64,000 nucleotides of DNA from NCBI RefSeq assembly GCF_000820085.1, contig NZ_CDBN01000098.1, positions 115,685 through 179,684 of the forward strand, given 5' to 3'. This stretch comes from Aeromonas sanarellii. Its GTDB lineage: Bacteria > Pseudomonadota > Gammaproteobacteria > Enterobacterales > Aeromonadaceae. A program made the position numbers and the translations under genes. The notes beneath the pieces are model-generated. The model was not told the DNA's origin. It saw only the letters and a list, made by a program, of their open reading frames with translations, and did not search any database. How positions within the stretch are numbered: the stretch's first letter is position 1; each line of letters starts with the position of its first letter. Positions 42,119-49,844 of this stretch are shown here, piece by piece.

Positions 42119-42787
42119 CTGACGGCGGGGGACGCGCAGGTGCTCGCTGGAGAACCGGCTCTGCATCGAGGTCCACTGGGTCAGGCGATCGGCGCTCCCC
42201 GCCAGGGTTCCCTCGCGACGCGACTTCATGACCCAGATGCTCTTGGCATCGAAACTGTAAACGGGTTGCAGATCATTGCGCTGGCTACCCGGCAGGATGC
42301 GGCCATTGATGTTGTCGAGCACCAGGGGATCTGACTTGGTGCTCGGGAAATAGAGCGTCACCATGTGAAACTGGTTGTAGCGGATCGCCTTCACATAGGC
42401 CAGCCGCAGTTTCTTCTCGTCGACGCCGAGCTCCATCAGGGTGTAGTACTTGGAGATGCTGTAATCCTCGCAATCCCCACCCCGGGCCCCGATGAATTCC
42501 AGGGGATTGGCCCAGTAATCCTCGTCACCCCAGAGTCTGGGATCCTCGCTGTAAGTCAGATTGTTGAAGTAGTTGTTGACCAGCTCCAGCTTCTGCTGAT
42601 CCGTCGTGCCGGCCCTCGGGGTGAGCAGGCGGGAGAAGGCCTCGGCGCGCTGGATCGCCCTGGCACCGTAGACAGCCTGCATTTTTGCCCTCAGATCGGG
42701 GCTGGCGATGTGTTCGGAGAGGCGGGATGCCTGCACGCCGACCCCGGATAGGGCCAGCATGCAGATGGGGGCGAACAACCATTTCAT
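42113..42787 (-). CDS. lapG: LapG-family periplasmic cysteine protease
   Basis: A 224-residue transglutaminase-like cysteine peptidase (BTLCP). The signal peptide is MKWLFAPICMLALSGVGVQA. The catalytic triad is Cys106 (GGDCEDYSISKYY), His141 (FHMVTLYF) and Asp158 (LVLDNINGR). LapG cleaves the N-terminal anchor of giant adhesins unless sequestered by LapD. The start at 42787 has GGAG at 8 nt. A GTG three codons earlier is possible. It is convergent with the LapD-like/TAXI pair. No LapA-type adhesin or type I secretion genes lie in the window. Confidence 0.9.
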   Translation of the reverse strand: MKWLFAPICMLALSGVGVQASRLSEHIASPDLRAKMQAVYGARAIQRAEAFSRLLTPRAGTTDQQKLELVNNYFNNLTYSEDPRLWGDEDYWANPLEFIGARGGDCEDYSISKYYTLMELGVDEKKLRLAYVKAIRYNQFHMVTLYFPSTKSDPLVLDNINGRILPGSQRNDLQPVYSFDAKSIWVMKSRREGTLAGSADRLTQWTSMQSRFSSEHLRVPRRQL

Positions 42788-42863
42788 GGCAGACACTCCA
42801 TATCAGATGCTGGAGGTCAGTATAGTTGGCGCTGCCAGCCTCATCGGAAAAGCCGGGAAGAGC

Positions 42864-43787
42864 TCAACGGCACTGGGCAAAGGCCTCGGCCAGTTGCTGC
42901 ATGAATTGCAGATAGGCATCCGGGCCGAGCGGCACCTGCTCGCCGACTTCATCCAGCAACAGCACCCTGGCCCCGGTGTTGCGGGCAACCGACTCGATCA
43001 CCGCTGGCGAGAATTGCGGCTCGGCATAGATGCAGCTCGCCTGCTTCTCTTCCAGCGCCTTGCGGATCTCCACCAGGGTCTTGGCGCCGGGACGACGCTC
43101 AGGGCTCACGGTGAAGTGTCCCCTGGAACTCATGCCGTAGTGACGCTCCCAGTAGCCATAAGCCTCGTGGAACACGAAGTAGCCCTTCTCGTTCACCGCC
43201 TTCATCTGCTCGGCGATCACCTTGTCCAGGGCATCGACCTTGCCCTTGAAAGTAGCAAGATTGGCGGCATAACGCGTCTGGTTGGCCGGATCCTGCTTGC
43301 CAAGCTTGGTCGCGATCGCGGTGGCGATCGCCTTGGCCTGGGCCGGGCCCAGCCAGAGATGGGGATCCACACCTTCGTGATGGTGCCCTTCATGACCATC
43401 ATCCTGATCACCGTGCTCGTGGGCCTCGTGTTCATGATCGTGGTCGTCGTGGCTCGCCTGGGTTGCGTAGTTGAACAAGGGCATGCCCGGCACCAGAGTC
43501 AGGGTCAGTGCATGGGGATGCTTTGCAAGCGGCTTTGCCATGAAGCTTTCCAGCTCGGGGCCTACCCAGACCACCAGATCGGCCTCGTTGATGCTGCGCA
43601 TATCGGAGGGGCGCAGGGAATAGTCGTGGGGGGAAGCCCCCGTCGGCAGCAATACCTTGGGTTCGCTCACTCCCTCCGTGATGGCCGCCGCGATGAAGCC
43701 AAGGGGTTTGATGGTGGTCAGCACCTCGAGGGCACGGACAGGCAGACTCACCGCCAGCAGGGCAGTGATCAGGGCAAGAATTCGCAT
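42864..43787 (-). CDS. znuA: Zinc ABC transporter substrate-binding protein ZnuA
   Basis: A 307-residue periplasmic cluster A-I binding protein. The signal peptide is MRILALITALLAVSLPVRA. The zinc-ligand histidines are in TGASPHDYSLRPS, VDPHLWLGP and FVFHEAYGYWERHYG. A His/Asp-rich loop (around residues 115-145, e.g. HDDHDHEHEAHEHG) is typical of ZnuA. A C-terminal disulfide pair is likely (ASCIYAEPQF with the final Cys). It is divergent from znuC, and a Zur box lies in front. Confidence 0.95.
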   Translation of the reverse strand: MRILALITALLAVSLPVRALEVLTTIKPLGFIAAAITEGVSEPKVLLPTGASPHDYSLRPSDMRSINEADLVVWVGPELESFMAKPLAKHPHALTLTLVPGMPLFNYATQASHDDHDHEHEAHEHGDQDDGHEGHHHEGVDPHLWLGPAQAKAIATAIATKLGKQDPANQTRYAANLATFKGKVDALDKVIAEQMKAVNEKGYFVFHEAYGYWERHYGMSSRGHFTVSPERRPGAKTLVEIRKALEEKQASCIYAEPQFSPAVIESVARNTGARVLLLDEVGEQVPLGPDAYLQFMQQLAEAFAQCR

Positions 43788-43810
43788 AGAGGTCTCGTCA
43801 GGGAGTGTGT

Positions 43811-43825
43811 GTGTGATAATATAAC
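43811..43825. promoter_or_regulatory. Zur box, znuA side
   Basis: On the minus strand GTTATATTATCACAC closely matches the E. coli znu operator (GTTATAATATCACAC). It lies 24 bp upstream of the znuA start codon. Confidence 0.85.
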
Positions 43826-43839
43826 AAACCAACGTCGCT

Positions 43840-43852
43840 GTTATATTATAAC
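43840..43852. promoter_or_regulatory. Zur box, znuC side
   Basis: GTTATA-T-TATAAC is a perfect palindrome of the Zur core, 29 bp upstream of the znuC start. With the znuA-side box it gives each divergent promoter its own operator. Confidence 0.82.
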
Positions 43853-43881
43853 TCTCACTGGCTGTAAACCCCGGAGCTGTC

Positions 43882-44646
43882 ATGACCCAACTGGTGGAGC
43901 TGAAAGAGGTCTGTCTCTCATTTGACGGACGACTCGTGCTCGACAAGGTCTCCTTTACCCTGAACAAAGGCAAAATCACCACCCTGGTCGGCCCCAACGG
44001 AGCGGGCAAGAGCACCCTGAGCAAGCTGGTGCTGGGCTTGCTCAATCCGGACTCGGGCGAAATCATTCGCCGCCGCGATTTGCGGGTCGGTTATGTGCCG
44101 CAGCGCCTCTACCTGGACCCCACGCTGCCGCTGACGGTGCGCCGCTTCCTGCAGCTTGGCAAGAACGGCCGCCTCTCCATCGAGGAGGCCCTGGCGCGGG
44201 TCGGCGCCCAGGAGTTGCTGGACAACCGGATGCAGAAGCTCTCCGGCGGCGAGATGCAGCGGGTGCTGCTGGCCCGCGCCCTGCTGGTCAAGCCCGAGTT
44301 GCTGGTGCTGGACGAACCTGTCCAGGGAGTAGACATCACGGGCCAGATCGAGCTCTACGCCCTCATCGGCCAGCTCGCCGCCGAATTCCACTGCGCCGTG
44401 CTGATGGTCTCCCACGACCTGCACCTGGTGATGGCCAGCACCCACGAGGTGATCTGCCTCAATCGCCACGTCTGCTGTCACGGCGAGCCGGAGAGCGTGG
44501 CACGCCACCCGGAATTTGCCCGCCTGTTCGGGCGGCCGGAGCAGGAGGTGCTGGCGGTCTACACCCACCATCACCACTGCGATGGCGAGCATCACCACCA
44601 TGAACCGCAGGCTCCCGTCATCCGCCTGCCCTCCCGCAACCCGTAA
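43882..44646 (+). CDS. znuC: Zinc ABC transporter ATP-binding protein ZnuC
   Basis: A 254-residue ATPase. Walker A is VGPNGAGKSTLSKLV near residue 35, the signature is LSGGEMQRVLLARALL, Walker B is LLVLDEPVQGVD, and the switch His lies in MVSHDLHLVM. The C-terminus is His-rich (YTHHHHCDGEHHHH), typical of ZnuC and a possible zinc sensor. It is followed by znuB. Confidence 0.96.
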   Translation: MTQLVELKEVCLSFDGRLVLDKVSFTLNKGKITTLVGPNGAGKSTLSKLVLGLLNPDSGEIIRRRDLRVGYVPQRLYLDPTLPLTVRRFLQLGKNGRLSIEEALARVGAQELLDNRMQKLSGGEMQRVLLARALLVKPELLVLDEPVQGVDITGQIELYALIGQLAAEFHCAVLMVSHDLHLVMASTHEVICLNRHVCCHGEPESVARHPEFARLFGRPEQEVLAVYTHHHHCDGEHHHHEPQAPVIRLPSRNP

Positions 44647-44667
44647 CGCACGCAACAGGATCATCAA

Positions 44668-45447
44668 GTGGACAGCTTTCTGTTATACGCCCTCGCGGCC
44701 GGCCTCGGCATCGCCCTGCTGGCCGGCCCCCTCGGCAGCTTCGTGGTGTGGCGCAAGATGGCCTATTTTGGCGACACCCTCTCCCACGCCTGCCTGTTCG
44801 GCATAGCGCTCGGCATCCTGCTGCAGGTGGACCTCACCCTGGCGGTGGTGGTCTGCTGCCTCGCCATGGCCATGCTGCTGGTGATCATGAGCCGCAACCA
44901 GCAGGTCGCCACCGACACCCTGCTCGGCATCCTGGCCCACAGCGCCCTGTCGCTCGGCCTGGTGACCCTGAGCTTCATGGACAACGTGCGGGTGGATCTG
45001 ATGGCCTACCTGTTCGGCGACCTGCTCTCGGTACAGCCCATGGATCTGCTCTGGATCTACGGCGGCGGCGCCCTGGTGCTGCTCACCCTGTGGCGGCTGT
45101 GGGACCCGCTGCTCTCCATGACCATCTCGGAAGAGCTGGCGCGGGTAGAGGGAGTGCGGGTCGATGTGCTGCGCTGCGTGCTGATGCTACTGATAGGTCT
45201 GGTCATCGCCGTGGCCATGAAGTTCGTCGGGGCGCTCATCATCACCTCCTTGCTGATCATCCCCGCCGCCACCGCCCGCCGCTTCAGCCAGACCCCGGAG
45301 CAGATGGCCGGCCTTGCGGCCCTCATCGGCTGCCTCGCCGTACTCGGCGGGCTGACCCTCTCCTGGTATCAGGACACCCCGGCGGGTCCATCTGTGGTGG
45401 TTTGCGCCACCACCTTGTTTGTACTGAGCCAGTTCAAGCGAACGTGA
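44668..45447 (+). CDS. znuB: Zinc ABC transporter permease ZnuB
   Basis: A 259-residue ABC-3 family permease with 7-8 membrane segments. It uses a GTG start (MDSFLLYALAAGLGIALLAG) preceded by AGGA. GSFVVWRKMAYFGDTLSHAC and VAMKFVGALIITSLLIIPAA are family signatures. A diverged second copy of its last ~22 codons lies just downstream. Confidence 0.95.
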   Translation: MDSFLLYALAAGLGIALLAGPLGSFVVWRKMAYFGDTLSHACLFGIALGILLQVDLTLAVVVCCLAMAMLLVIMSRNQQVATDTLLGILAHSALSLGLVTLSFMDNVRVDLMAYLFGDLLSVQPMDLLWIYGGGALVLLTLWRLWDPLLSMTISEELARVEGVRVDVLRCVLMLLIGLVIAVAMKFVGALIITSLLIIPAATARRFSQTPEQMAGLAALIGCLAVLGGLTLSWYQDTPAGPSVVVCATTLFVLSQFKRT

Positions 45448-45452
45448 AGATC

Positions 45453-45479
45453 GATGGCGCTGGTATCACCAGCGCCATC
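45453..45479 (+). terminator. Hairpin after znuB
   Basis: A perfect 11-bp stem, GATGGCGCTGG/CCAGCGCCATC, around TATCA. No T run follows. It lies between the functional znuB end and the znuB remnant. Confidence 0.6.
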
Positions 45480-45488
45480 AGCCCCCAC

Positions 45489-45557
45489 AAACCAGGCCAG
45501 TCCGTCGTGGTCTGCACCGCCAGCCTCTTCGTACCAAGTCGGTTCAGACGCGCCTGA
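45489..45557 (+). pseudogene. Remnant second copy of the znuB 3' end
   Basis: It reads KPGQSVVVCTASLFVPSRFRRA-stop, against TPAGPSVVVCATTLFVLSQFKRT-stop at the true znuB end. The two align with one codon missing in the remnant. It has no start. It is separated from znuB by a 41-bp segment with a hairpin, and its end overlaps the 3' end of the convergent LysR gene by 14 bp. I read it as the tail of an older znuB allele left after replacement. Confidence 0.8.
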
Positions 45558-46461
45558 GGGGCTCGTTTTCTCCGGGCCTCAGGCTCGCCTGCGACTCCTG
45601 CCACAACCACTGGCGCAGCCGGCTGATGGCGGGTTCATGGGCGCGCGAGCGCTTGCAGACGAAATAGAAGTTGTCGCCGGTCTCGAGGGCGTGCAGCGGC
45701 AGCCGCACCAGGCGAGGGTCCTCCGGCTGCAGCATGTAGTCGTTGATGAGCGCCATCCCCTGGTCCCAGTTCGCCGCCTCCAGCGCCAGCAGGATATGGC
45801 TGAAATGGTGCACCCTCGCCTCGGGGGGAATGGTCAGGCCCCCCACCTCGGCCCAGCGCCGCCAGTCCTCCCCCTTCTCCTTGTAGATCGCCTGGATGGA
45901 GAGCAGCGGCAACTGCCACAGGGTCGCGGGCCACTCCCCCTCCACCTGCTGCCACAGGCGCCGGCTGCACACCGGCATCAGCCGCTCCCGATAGAGCAGA
46001 TCGTGCAGGTACCCGGGCCCCTCGGGGGAGACGGTGATGAAGCCATCCGCCACCCTGTCGGAGAGCTCGGGGTCTTCCGCCACCATCTCCAGACTGAGAT
46101 CCAGCTCGGGGTGGAGCTGGCGCAGTCCGGCCAGGCGGGGGATCAGCCACTTCACCGCAAAGGAGCTGTAGACAGCTAGCCGCACCCGCATCTCGCCGCC
46201 GCCGCGCAACTGCTCGCTGCTCTGGGCTATCTGGACCAGCCCGGCGGAGATCCCCTCGAAATAGGTCTCCCCCTGGGGCGTCAGGGAGAGCAGTCGACCC
46301 TGGCGCAGCAGCAACCGCTCCCCGAGGAAATCCTCCAGCAGGCGGATCTGGTGGCTGACCGCGCTCTGGCTGACGTTGAGCTCCAGGGCCGCGCGGGAAA
46401 AGCTCAGCAGGCGGGCCACCACCTCGAAATATTGAACGGCACGCAGGGGAGGCAGCTTCAT
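45544..46461 (-). CDS. LysR-type transcriptional regulator (GcvA/AmpR-like)
   Basis: A 305-residue regulator. The winged helix-turn-helix is at residues 1-65 (MKLPPLRAVQYFEVVARLLS, LNVSQSAVSHQIRLLEDFLG) and an effector domain follows (RLAVYSSFAVKWLIPRL; NDYMLQPEDPRLVRL). MKLPPLRAVQYFEVVAR is typical of the GcvA subgroup. It is divergent from the DMT transporter gene 92 bp away, which is its likely target. The extreme 3' end lies antisense to the znuB remnant. Confidence 0.88.
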   Translation of the reverse strand: MKLPPLRAVQYFEVVARLLSFSRAALELNVSQSAVSHQIRLLEDFLGERLLLRQGRLLSLTPQGETYFEGISAGLVQIAQSSEQLRGGGEMRVRLAVYSSFAVKWLIPRLAGLRQLHPELDLSLEMVAEDPELSDRVADGFITVSPEGPGYLHDLLYRERLMPVCSRRLWQQVEGEWPATLWQLPLLSIQAIYKEKGEDWRRWAEVGGLTIPPEARVHHFSHILLALEAANWDQGMALINDYMLQPEDPRLVRLPLHALETGDNFYFVCKRSRAHEPAISRLRQWLWQESQASLRPGENEPLRRV

Positions 46462-46552
46462 TATCCAAAATTCTCATGCATGGTGACTTTTTATCATTTT
46501 ACTGGATAACGGGCCGCGGGCTACCCTCCCCTCATCTGAATCTGGAGGTGGT

Positions 46553-47410
46553 ATGAATGCAGTCGGAATAGGCATCCTCTATCTGGTGCTGGGCAACATG
46601 GTGGCGGTCTTCTCCGATGCACTGGTCAAGGTGCTGGAGCCGGACCAGCCCCTCTTCCAGTTCGTCTTCTTCCGCCAGCTCTCCGCCGCCCTGCTGCTCG
46701 CCCCCTGGCTGCTCTGGTCCTGGCGGCACAACCCGCCGGTGGCGCTCAAGTGGCACCTGCTGCGGGCCCACATCTGGGCCATCGGCGTCTGCCTGATGGT
46801 GGTCGCCCTCACCCGCCTGCCGCTCGCCACCGCCAACGCCCTCTTCTATGCTGCGCCGCTCCTGATGGTGCCGCTCGCGGTCTGGCTGGCGGGGGAAGCG
46901 CTGTCGCGCCAGAAGGTGCTGACTGCGCTGTTCGGCTTCGTCGGCGTGCTCATCGTGCTGCGCCCCACCGAGGTGAACTGGGCCGCCCTTGCGGCCCTGG
47001 GGGTGGCGCTCTCCCTGGCGGTCAACAATCTGCTGATCAAGCGGATCCCGCTCCAGCAGCCCATCGCCCAGACCCTGTTCTTCACCAACGTGCTGAGCAT
47101 GCCCTTCATCCTGGCGCTGGCCTGGTGGGAAGGGGGCGAGTGGCAGTGGCAGATGTGGTGGCCCGCCTTCGGTTCCTCGGCGCTCATCATGGTCTATGCG
47201 GGGCTGTGCGTGATGGCCTATCGCAAGGCGGAGGCGAGCAAGATCGCCTCGGCGGAGTACACCGGGCTGCTGATGGCAGTCGCCATCGGGGTCTGGCTGT
47301 TTGACGAGCAGCCAGGGCTGCCGCTGCTGCTGGGGTGCCTGTGTATCATACTGCCGCTGGTCGCCATGGCCCGCAGCAAGCCCAAGCCGCAGGCCGAGCC
47401 GGCGCTCTAG
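46553..47410 (+). CDS. DMT-superfamily (EamA) transporter
   Basis: A 285-residue protein of ten membrane helices in two EamA repeats (MNAVGIGILYLVLGNMVAVF; LGVALSLAVNNLLIKRIPLQ). GGAGGTGGT precedes the start. The exported substrate is unknown. The divergent LysR gene suggests induction by a small molecule. The stop overlaps by 4 bp with the convergent glycosylase gene. Confidence 0.85.
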   Translation: MNAVGIGILYLVLGNMVAVFSDALVKVLEPDQPLFQFVFFRQLSAALLLAPWLLWSWRHNPPVALKWHLLRAHIWAIGVCLMVVALTRLPLATANALFYAAPLLMVPLAVWLAGEALSRQKVLTALFGFVGVLIVLRPTEVNWAALAALGVALSLAVNNLLIKRIPLQQPIAQTLFFTNVLSMPFILALAWWEGGEWQWQMWWPAFGSSALIMVYAGLCVMAYRKAEASKIASAEYTGLLMAVAIGVWLFDEQPGLPLLLGCLCIILPLVAMARSKPKPQAEPAL

Positions 47411-47997
47411 CCGGCAGGGGCAAGCAGGGGGGCGACCCTCTGCTGCAGATGGGGGATCACGGCCTGCTCGAACCAGGGGTTCTTCCTGAGCCAGAGGGTG
47501 TTGCGCGGTGACGGGTGCGGCAGCGGCAACCAGGCCGGGCCAAAGTCCGCCCAGTGTCGCACCGTCTCGGTGAGGGATCCTTTCGCCGCCTCCCGCAGGT
47601 AGTAAGCCTGTGCATACTGGCCGATCAGCAGGGTCAGCTCGATGTTGGGCAACAGCATCAGCACCTTGTCGTGCCAGGTGGGGGCGCACTCCGGCCTGGG
47701 GGGCAGATCCCCCGACTTGCCCCGGCCCGGGTAACAGAGCCCCATGGGCATGATGGCGATGCGGGATTCGTCGTAGAAGACGCTCTTGTCCACCCCGAGC
47801 CACTGGCGCAGCCGATCGCCGGAGGGGTCGTCCCAGGGGATGCCGCTGGCGTGTACCCGGGTGCCGGGGGCCTGGCCGATGATGAGCAGACGGGCGTGCT
47901 CGTTGCCGCGGATCACCGGCCTTGGGCCGAGCGGCAGGTGGGCCTCGCACAGGCGGCAGGCCCGGATCTGTTCAAACAGGATATCGAGTCGGTTCAT
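47407..47997 (-). CDS. Uracil-DNA glycosylase superfamily protein
   Basis: A 196-residue protein. GQAPGTRVHASGIPWDDPSG is the family active-site region and PHPSPRNTLW the second motif (H-P-S-P-R-N). CRLCEAHLPLGPRP holds an N-terminal Cys pair. This resembles the wider UDG fold (family 4/6-type) rather than Ung itself. The base specificity is unknown. The start at 47997 (MNRLDILFEQIRACRLCE) matches the conserved beginning. Upstream extension to 48063 is unlikely. Confidence 0.82.
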   Translation of the reverse strand: MNRLDILFEQIRACRLCEAHLPLGPRPVIRGNEHARLLIIGQAPGTRVHASGIPWDDPSGDRLRQWLGVDKSVFYDESRIAIMPMGLCYPGRGKSGDLPPRPECAPTWHDKVLMLLPNIELTLLIGQYAQAYYLREAAKGSLTETVRHWADFGPAWLPLPHPSPRNTLWLRKNPWFEQAVIPHLQQRVAPLLAPAG

Positions 47998-48099
47998 GGA
48001 CCCGATAGTACCAGAGTTTTCTCCCCGCTCCCGCTTGTGAAAGTGGCGGCGGATACTTATCATGCAGCCGCCATTGTTTAGTTTAATAAACGGAGAGCG

Positions 48100-48993
48100 A
48101 TGAAGAACTGGATGGGCACCGGCAGCGCGGCCCTCTCATTCGTGCTGTGGGGCATGCTGCCCCTCTATTACCAGTTCATGCCCGAGGTCAACATGTGGGA
48201 GCTGCTCTCCCACCGGGTGCTCTGGTCCGTGGTGCTGCTGGGAGGCCTGTTGCTGCTGCTCGGCCACCGGGTACCCTGGGCGGCCCTGCGCGGCGATCCC
48301 CGGCAGCTCGGCCTCGTGCTGCTGGCGGGCCCCGTGATGTCCATCAGCTGGTGCATGTTCACCTGGTGCCTGACCACGGGTCAGGTGCTGGCCACCAGCC
48401 TCGCCTTCTTCATGACCCCGCTGTTCAACATCGCCTTTGCGGTGCTCTTCCTGAAAGAGAGGCTCACCCCGCAGAAACACCTGGCGGTGGCGCTCGCCCT
48501 GGCGGGGCTCGCCTACATGCTCTTCTCCTACGGCGAGCTGCCCTGGTTCTCCCTCGTGATGGGGGCCAACTTTGCCCTCTACGGCCTCATCAAGAAGAAG
48601 GTGAGACTGGACGCCGGCACCAGCCTCTATCTGGAGTCCCTGGTGCAGTTGCCCGTCGCCCTGCTCGTCCTCGGCTGGCTGACCTTGCAGGGCACCAGCC
48701 AGTTTATGGCAGGAGACTGGGCCGACAAGCTGCTGCTGATGGGCAGTGCGCCCGCCACCCTGCTGCCGGTGGGGCTGTTCTGCTACGCGGTGACGCGCAC
48801 CCCCATGAGCACCGTGGGCCTGTTGCAATACATAGAGCCGAGCCTCGCCTTCCTGCTCGCCCTCTTCTGGTTTGGCGAGATCCCGGATCCGGTGAAATCC
48901 GTGGGCTTTGCCTTCGTCTGGGCTGGCCTGCTGGTGAGCCTACTGCCCCTGCACCGGCTCGGGGGTCGGCGGGCAAGGTGGCGCACCTCGTGA
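48100..48993 (+). CDS. rarD: RarD-type EamA permease
   Basis: A 297-residue ten-helix membrane protein. MGTGSAALSFVLWGMLPLYY, ELLSHRVLWSVVLLG and TSLAFFMTPLFNIAFAVLFL are characteristic of RarD (named for chloramphenicol sensitivity). SYGELPWFSLVMGANFALYG is the second half. The stop TGA overlaps the GTG start of the GIY-YIG gene (GTGA), indicating coupled translation. Confidence 0.9.
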   Translation: MKNWMGTGSAALSFVLWGMLPLYYQFMPEVNMWELLSHRVLWSVVLLGGLLLLLGHRVPWAALRGDPRQLGLVLLAGPVMSISWCMFTWCLTTGQVLATSLAFFMTPLFNIAFAVLFLKERLTPQKHLAVALALAGLAYMLFSYGELPWFSLVMGANFALYGLIKKKVRLDAGTSLYLESLVQLPVALLVLGWLTLQGTSQFMAGDWADKLLLMGSAPATLLPVGLFCYAVTRTPMSTVGLLQYIEPSLAFLLALFWFGEIPDPVKSVGFAFVWAGLLVSLLPLHRLGGRRARWRTS

Positions 48994-49325
48994 CCCTCGC
49001 CACCGACACGCCCTCCCCCTGGTTTGTCTATCTGGTGCGCACCGGCGCCGGGGCACTCTATGCGGGGATCAGCACGGATCCCGAGCGGCGCCTGCGTCAG
49101 CACCAGAGCGGCAAGGGGGCCAGAGCCCTGCGCGGCAAGGGGCCCCTGACGCTGGCGTGGCAGCAGGAGGTTCCCGGCAAACGCGAGGCGCTGCGCCTCG
49201 AGTACCGCCTCAAGCAGCAGAGCAAGGCGTTCAAGGAGCGCCTGGTGCAAGAGCCGGCGCTGTGGCACGACTGGAGCCTTTCCTGGCTTGCCACCCCGCA
49301 CACCGAACCCGTGTCGCGCCCATAA
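48990..49325 (+). CDS. GIY-YIG nuclease-domain protein (YhbQ-like)
   Basis: A 111-residue protein starting at GTG 48990. The nuclease signature is WFVYLVRTGAGALYAGISTD (V-Y-L...Y-A-G), followed by ERRLRQHQSGKGARALRGKG with the conserved Arg and a Glu in EALRLEYRLKQQSK. These single-domain UPF0213/YhbQ proteins are structure-specific nucleases by family. It overlaps rarD by 4 bp. An in-frame GTG at 48978 is an alternative start. Confidence 0.82.
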   Translation: MTLATDTPSPWFVYLVRTGAGALYAGISTDPERRLRQHQSGKGARALRGKGPLTLAWQQEVPGKREALRLEYRLKQQSKAFKERLVQEPALWHDWSLSWLATPHTEPVSRP

Positions 49326-49349
49326 AAAGGGCCACTGCAAGCAGTGGCC
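49323..49349 (-). terminator. Terminator of the psp operon
   Basis: GGCCACTGC/GCAGTGGCC (49330-49338 with 49341-49349). The minus strand continues with CCTTTTT. Confidence 0.85.
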
Positions 49350-49375
49350 AAGGAAGGATGCGAGTTCAGGGAGGC

Positions 49376-49594
49376 TTAACGGTAGGTGTTCGACTGCCTG
49401 CGCCTGTTGCCAAGCAGCCAGCACACCACCAGCACCAGCAGCAACCAGGGCGCCAGCTTGATGATGAGGGCAAACATGCCGGCCAGGGCGCCAAACAGCA
49501 CGAAGACCCCGCTCACCAGCAGCATGGCCAACACGGTGAATCCGGTCAGCGCCATGCCGATCAGCACCAGGATCAAGACGATAAATTCCAGCAT
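49376..49594 (-). CDS. pspG: Envelope stress protein PspG-like
   Basis: A 72-residue protein of two hydrophobic segments (MLEFIVLILVLIGMALTGFT; MFALIIKLAPWLLLVLVVCW). The start MLE, the Gly-Met-x-Ala-Leu-Ile-Ile-Lys-Leu-x-Pro-Trp-Leu-Leu-Leu core and the basic C-terminus resemble E. coli PspG (80 residues). It is the last gene behind pspA and pspC with a 41-bp gap, which supports the call. Confidence 0.75.
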   Translation of the reverse strand: MLEFIVLILVLIGMALTGFTVLAMLLVSGVFVLFGALAGMFALIIKLAPWLLLVLVVCWLLGNRRRQSNTYR

Positions 49595-49635
49595 GTTGTG
49601 CTCCTCACTGGGTTAATGCCGCTGAGTGACTCGGG

Positions 49636-49842
49636 TCAATCCAGCCAGCGCTTCAATTCACGGCGGGGCGGCATGATCAGCACCGCCAGCAGATAGGCGG
49701 CCAGCGCCAGGGGCGGCATCAGGATCAGCGCCAGCAGGGCCGCCACCCGCACCGTCACCCTGGACACCCCCAGCCCGTTGGCGAGGCCGGCGCAGACTCC
49801 GGTCAGCTTGCGATGGGCGAGATCCTTGGGCCAGGGTGTCAT
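49636..49842 (-). CDS. pspC: PspC-domain protein (short)
   Basis: A 68-residue protein with the PspC core RKLTGVCAGLANGLGVSRVT, followed by one membrane helix. It lacks the C-terminal leucine-zipper cytosolic or periplasmic region of E. coli PspC (119 residues). The start is 2 bp after the pspA stop, so the two are cotranscribed. It is probably the membrane sensor or anchor for PspA. Confidence 0.82.
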   Translation of the reverse strand: MTPWPKDLAHRKLTGVCAGLANGLGVSRVTVRVAALLALILMPPLALAAYLLAVLIMPPRRELKRWLD

Positions 49843-49844
49843 GA

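Noticed and set aside
42797..42863. A znuA 3'-end stump to match the znuB scar
   Set aside because: The sequence left of the znuA stop shows no similarity to the znuA end, so only the znuB side carries a scar.
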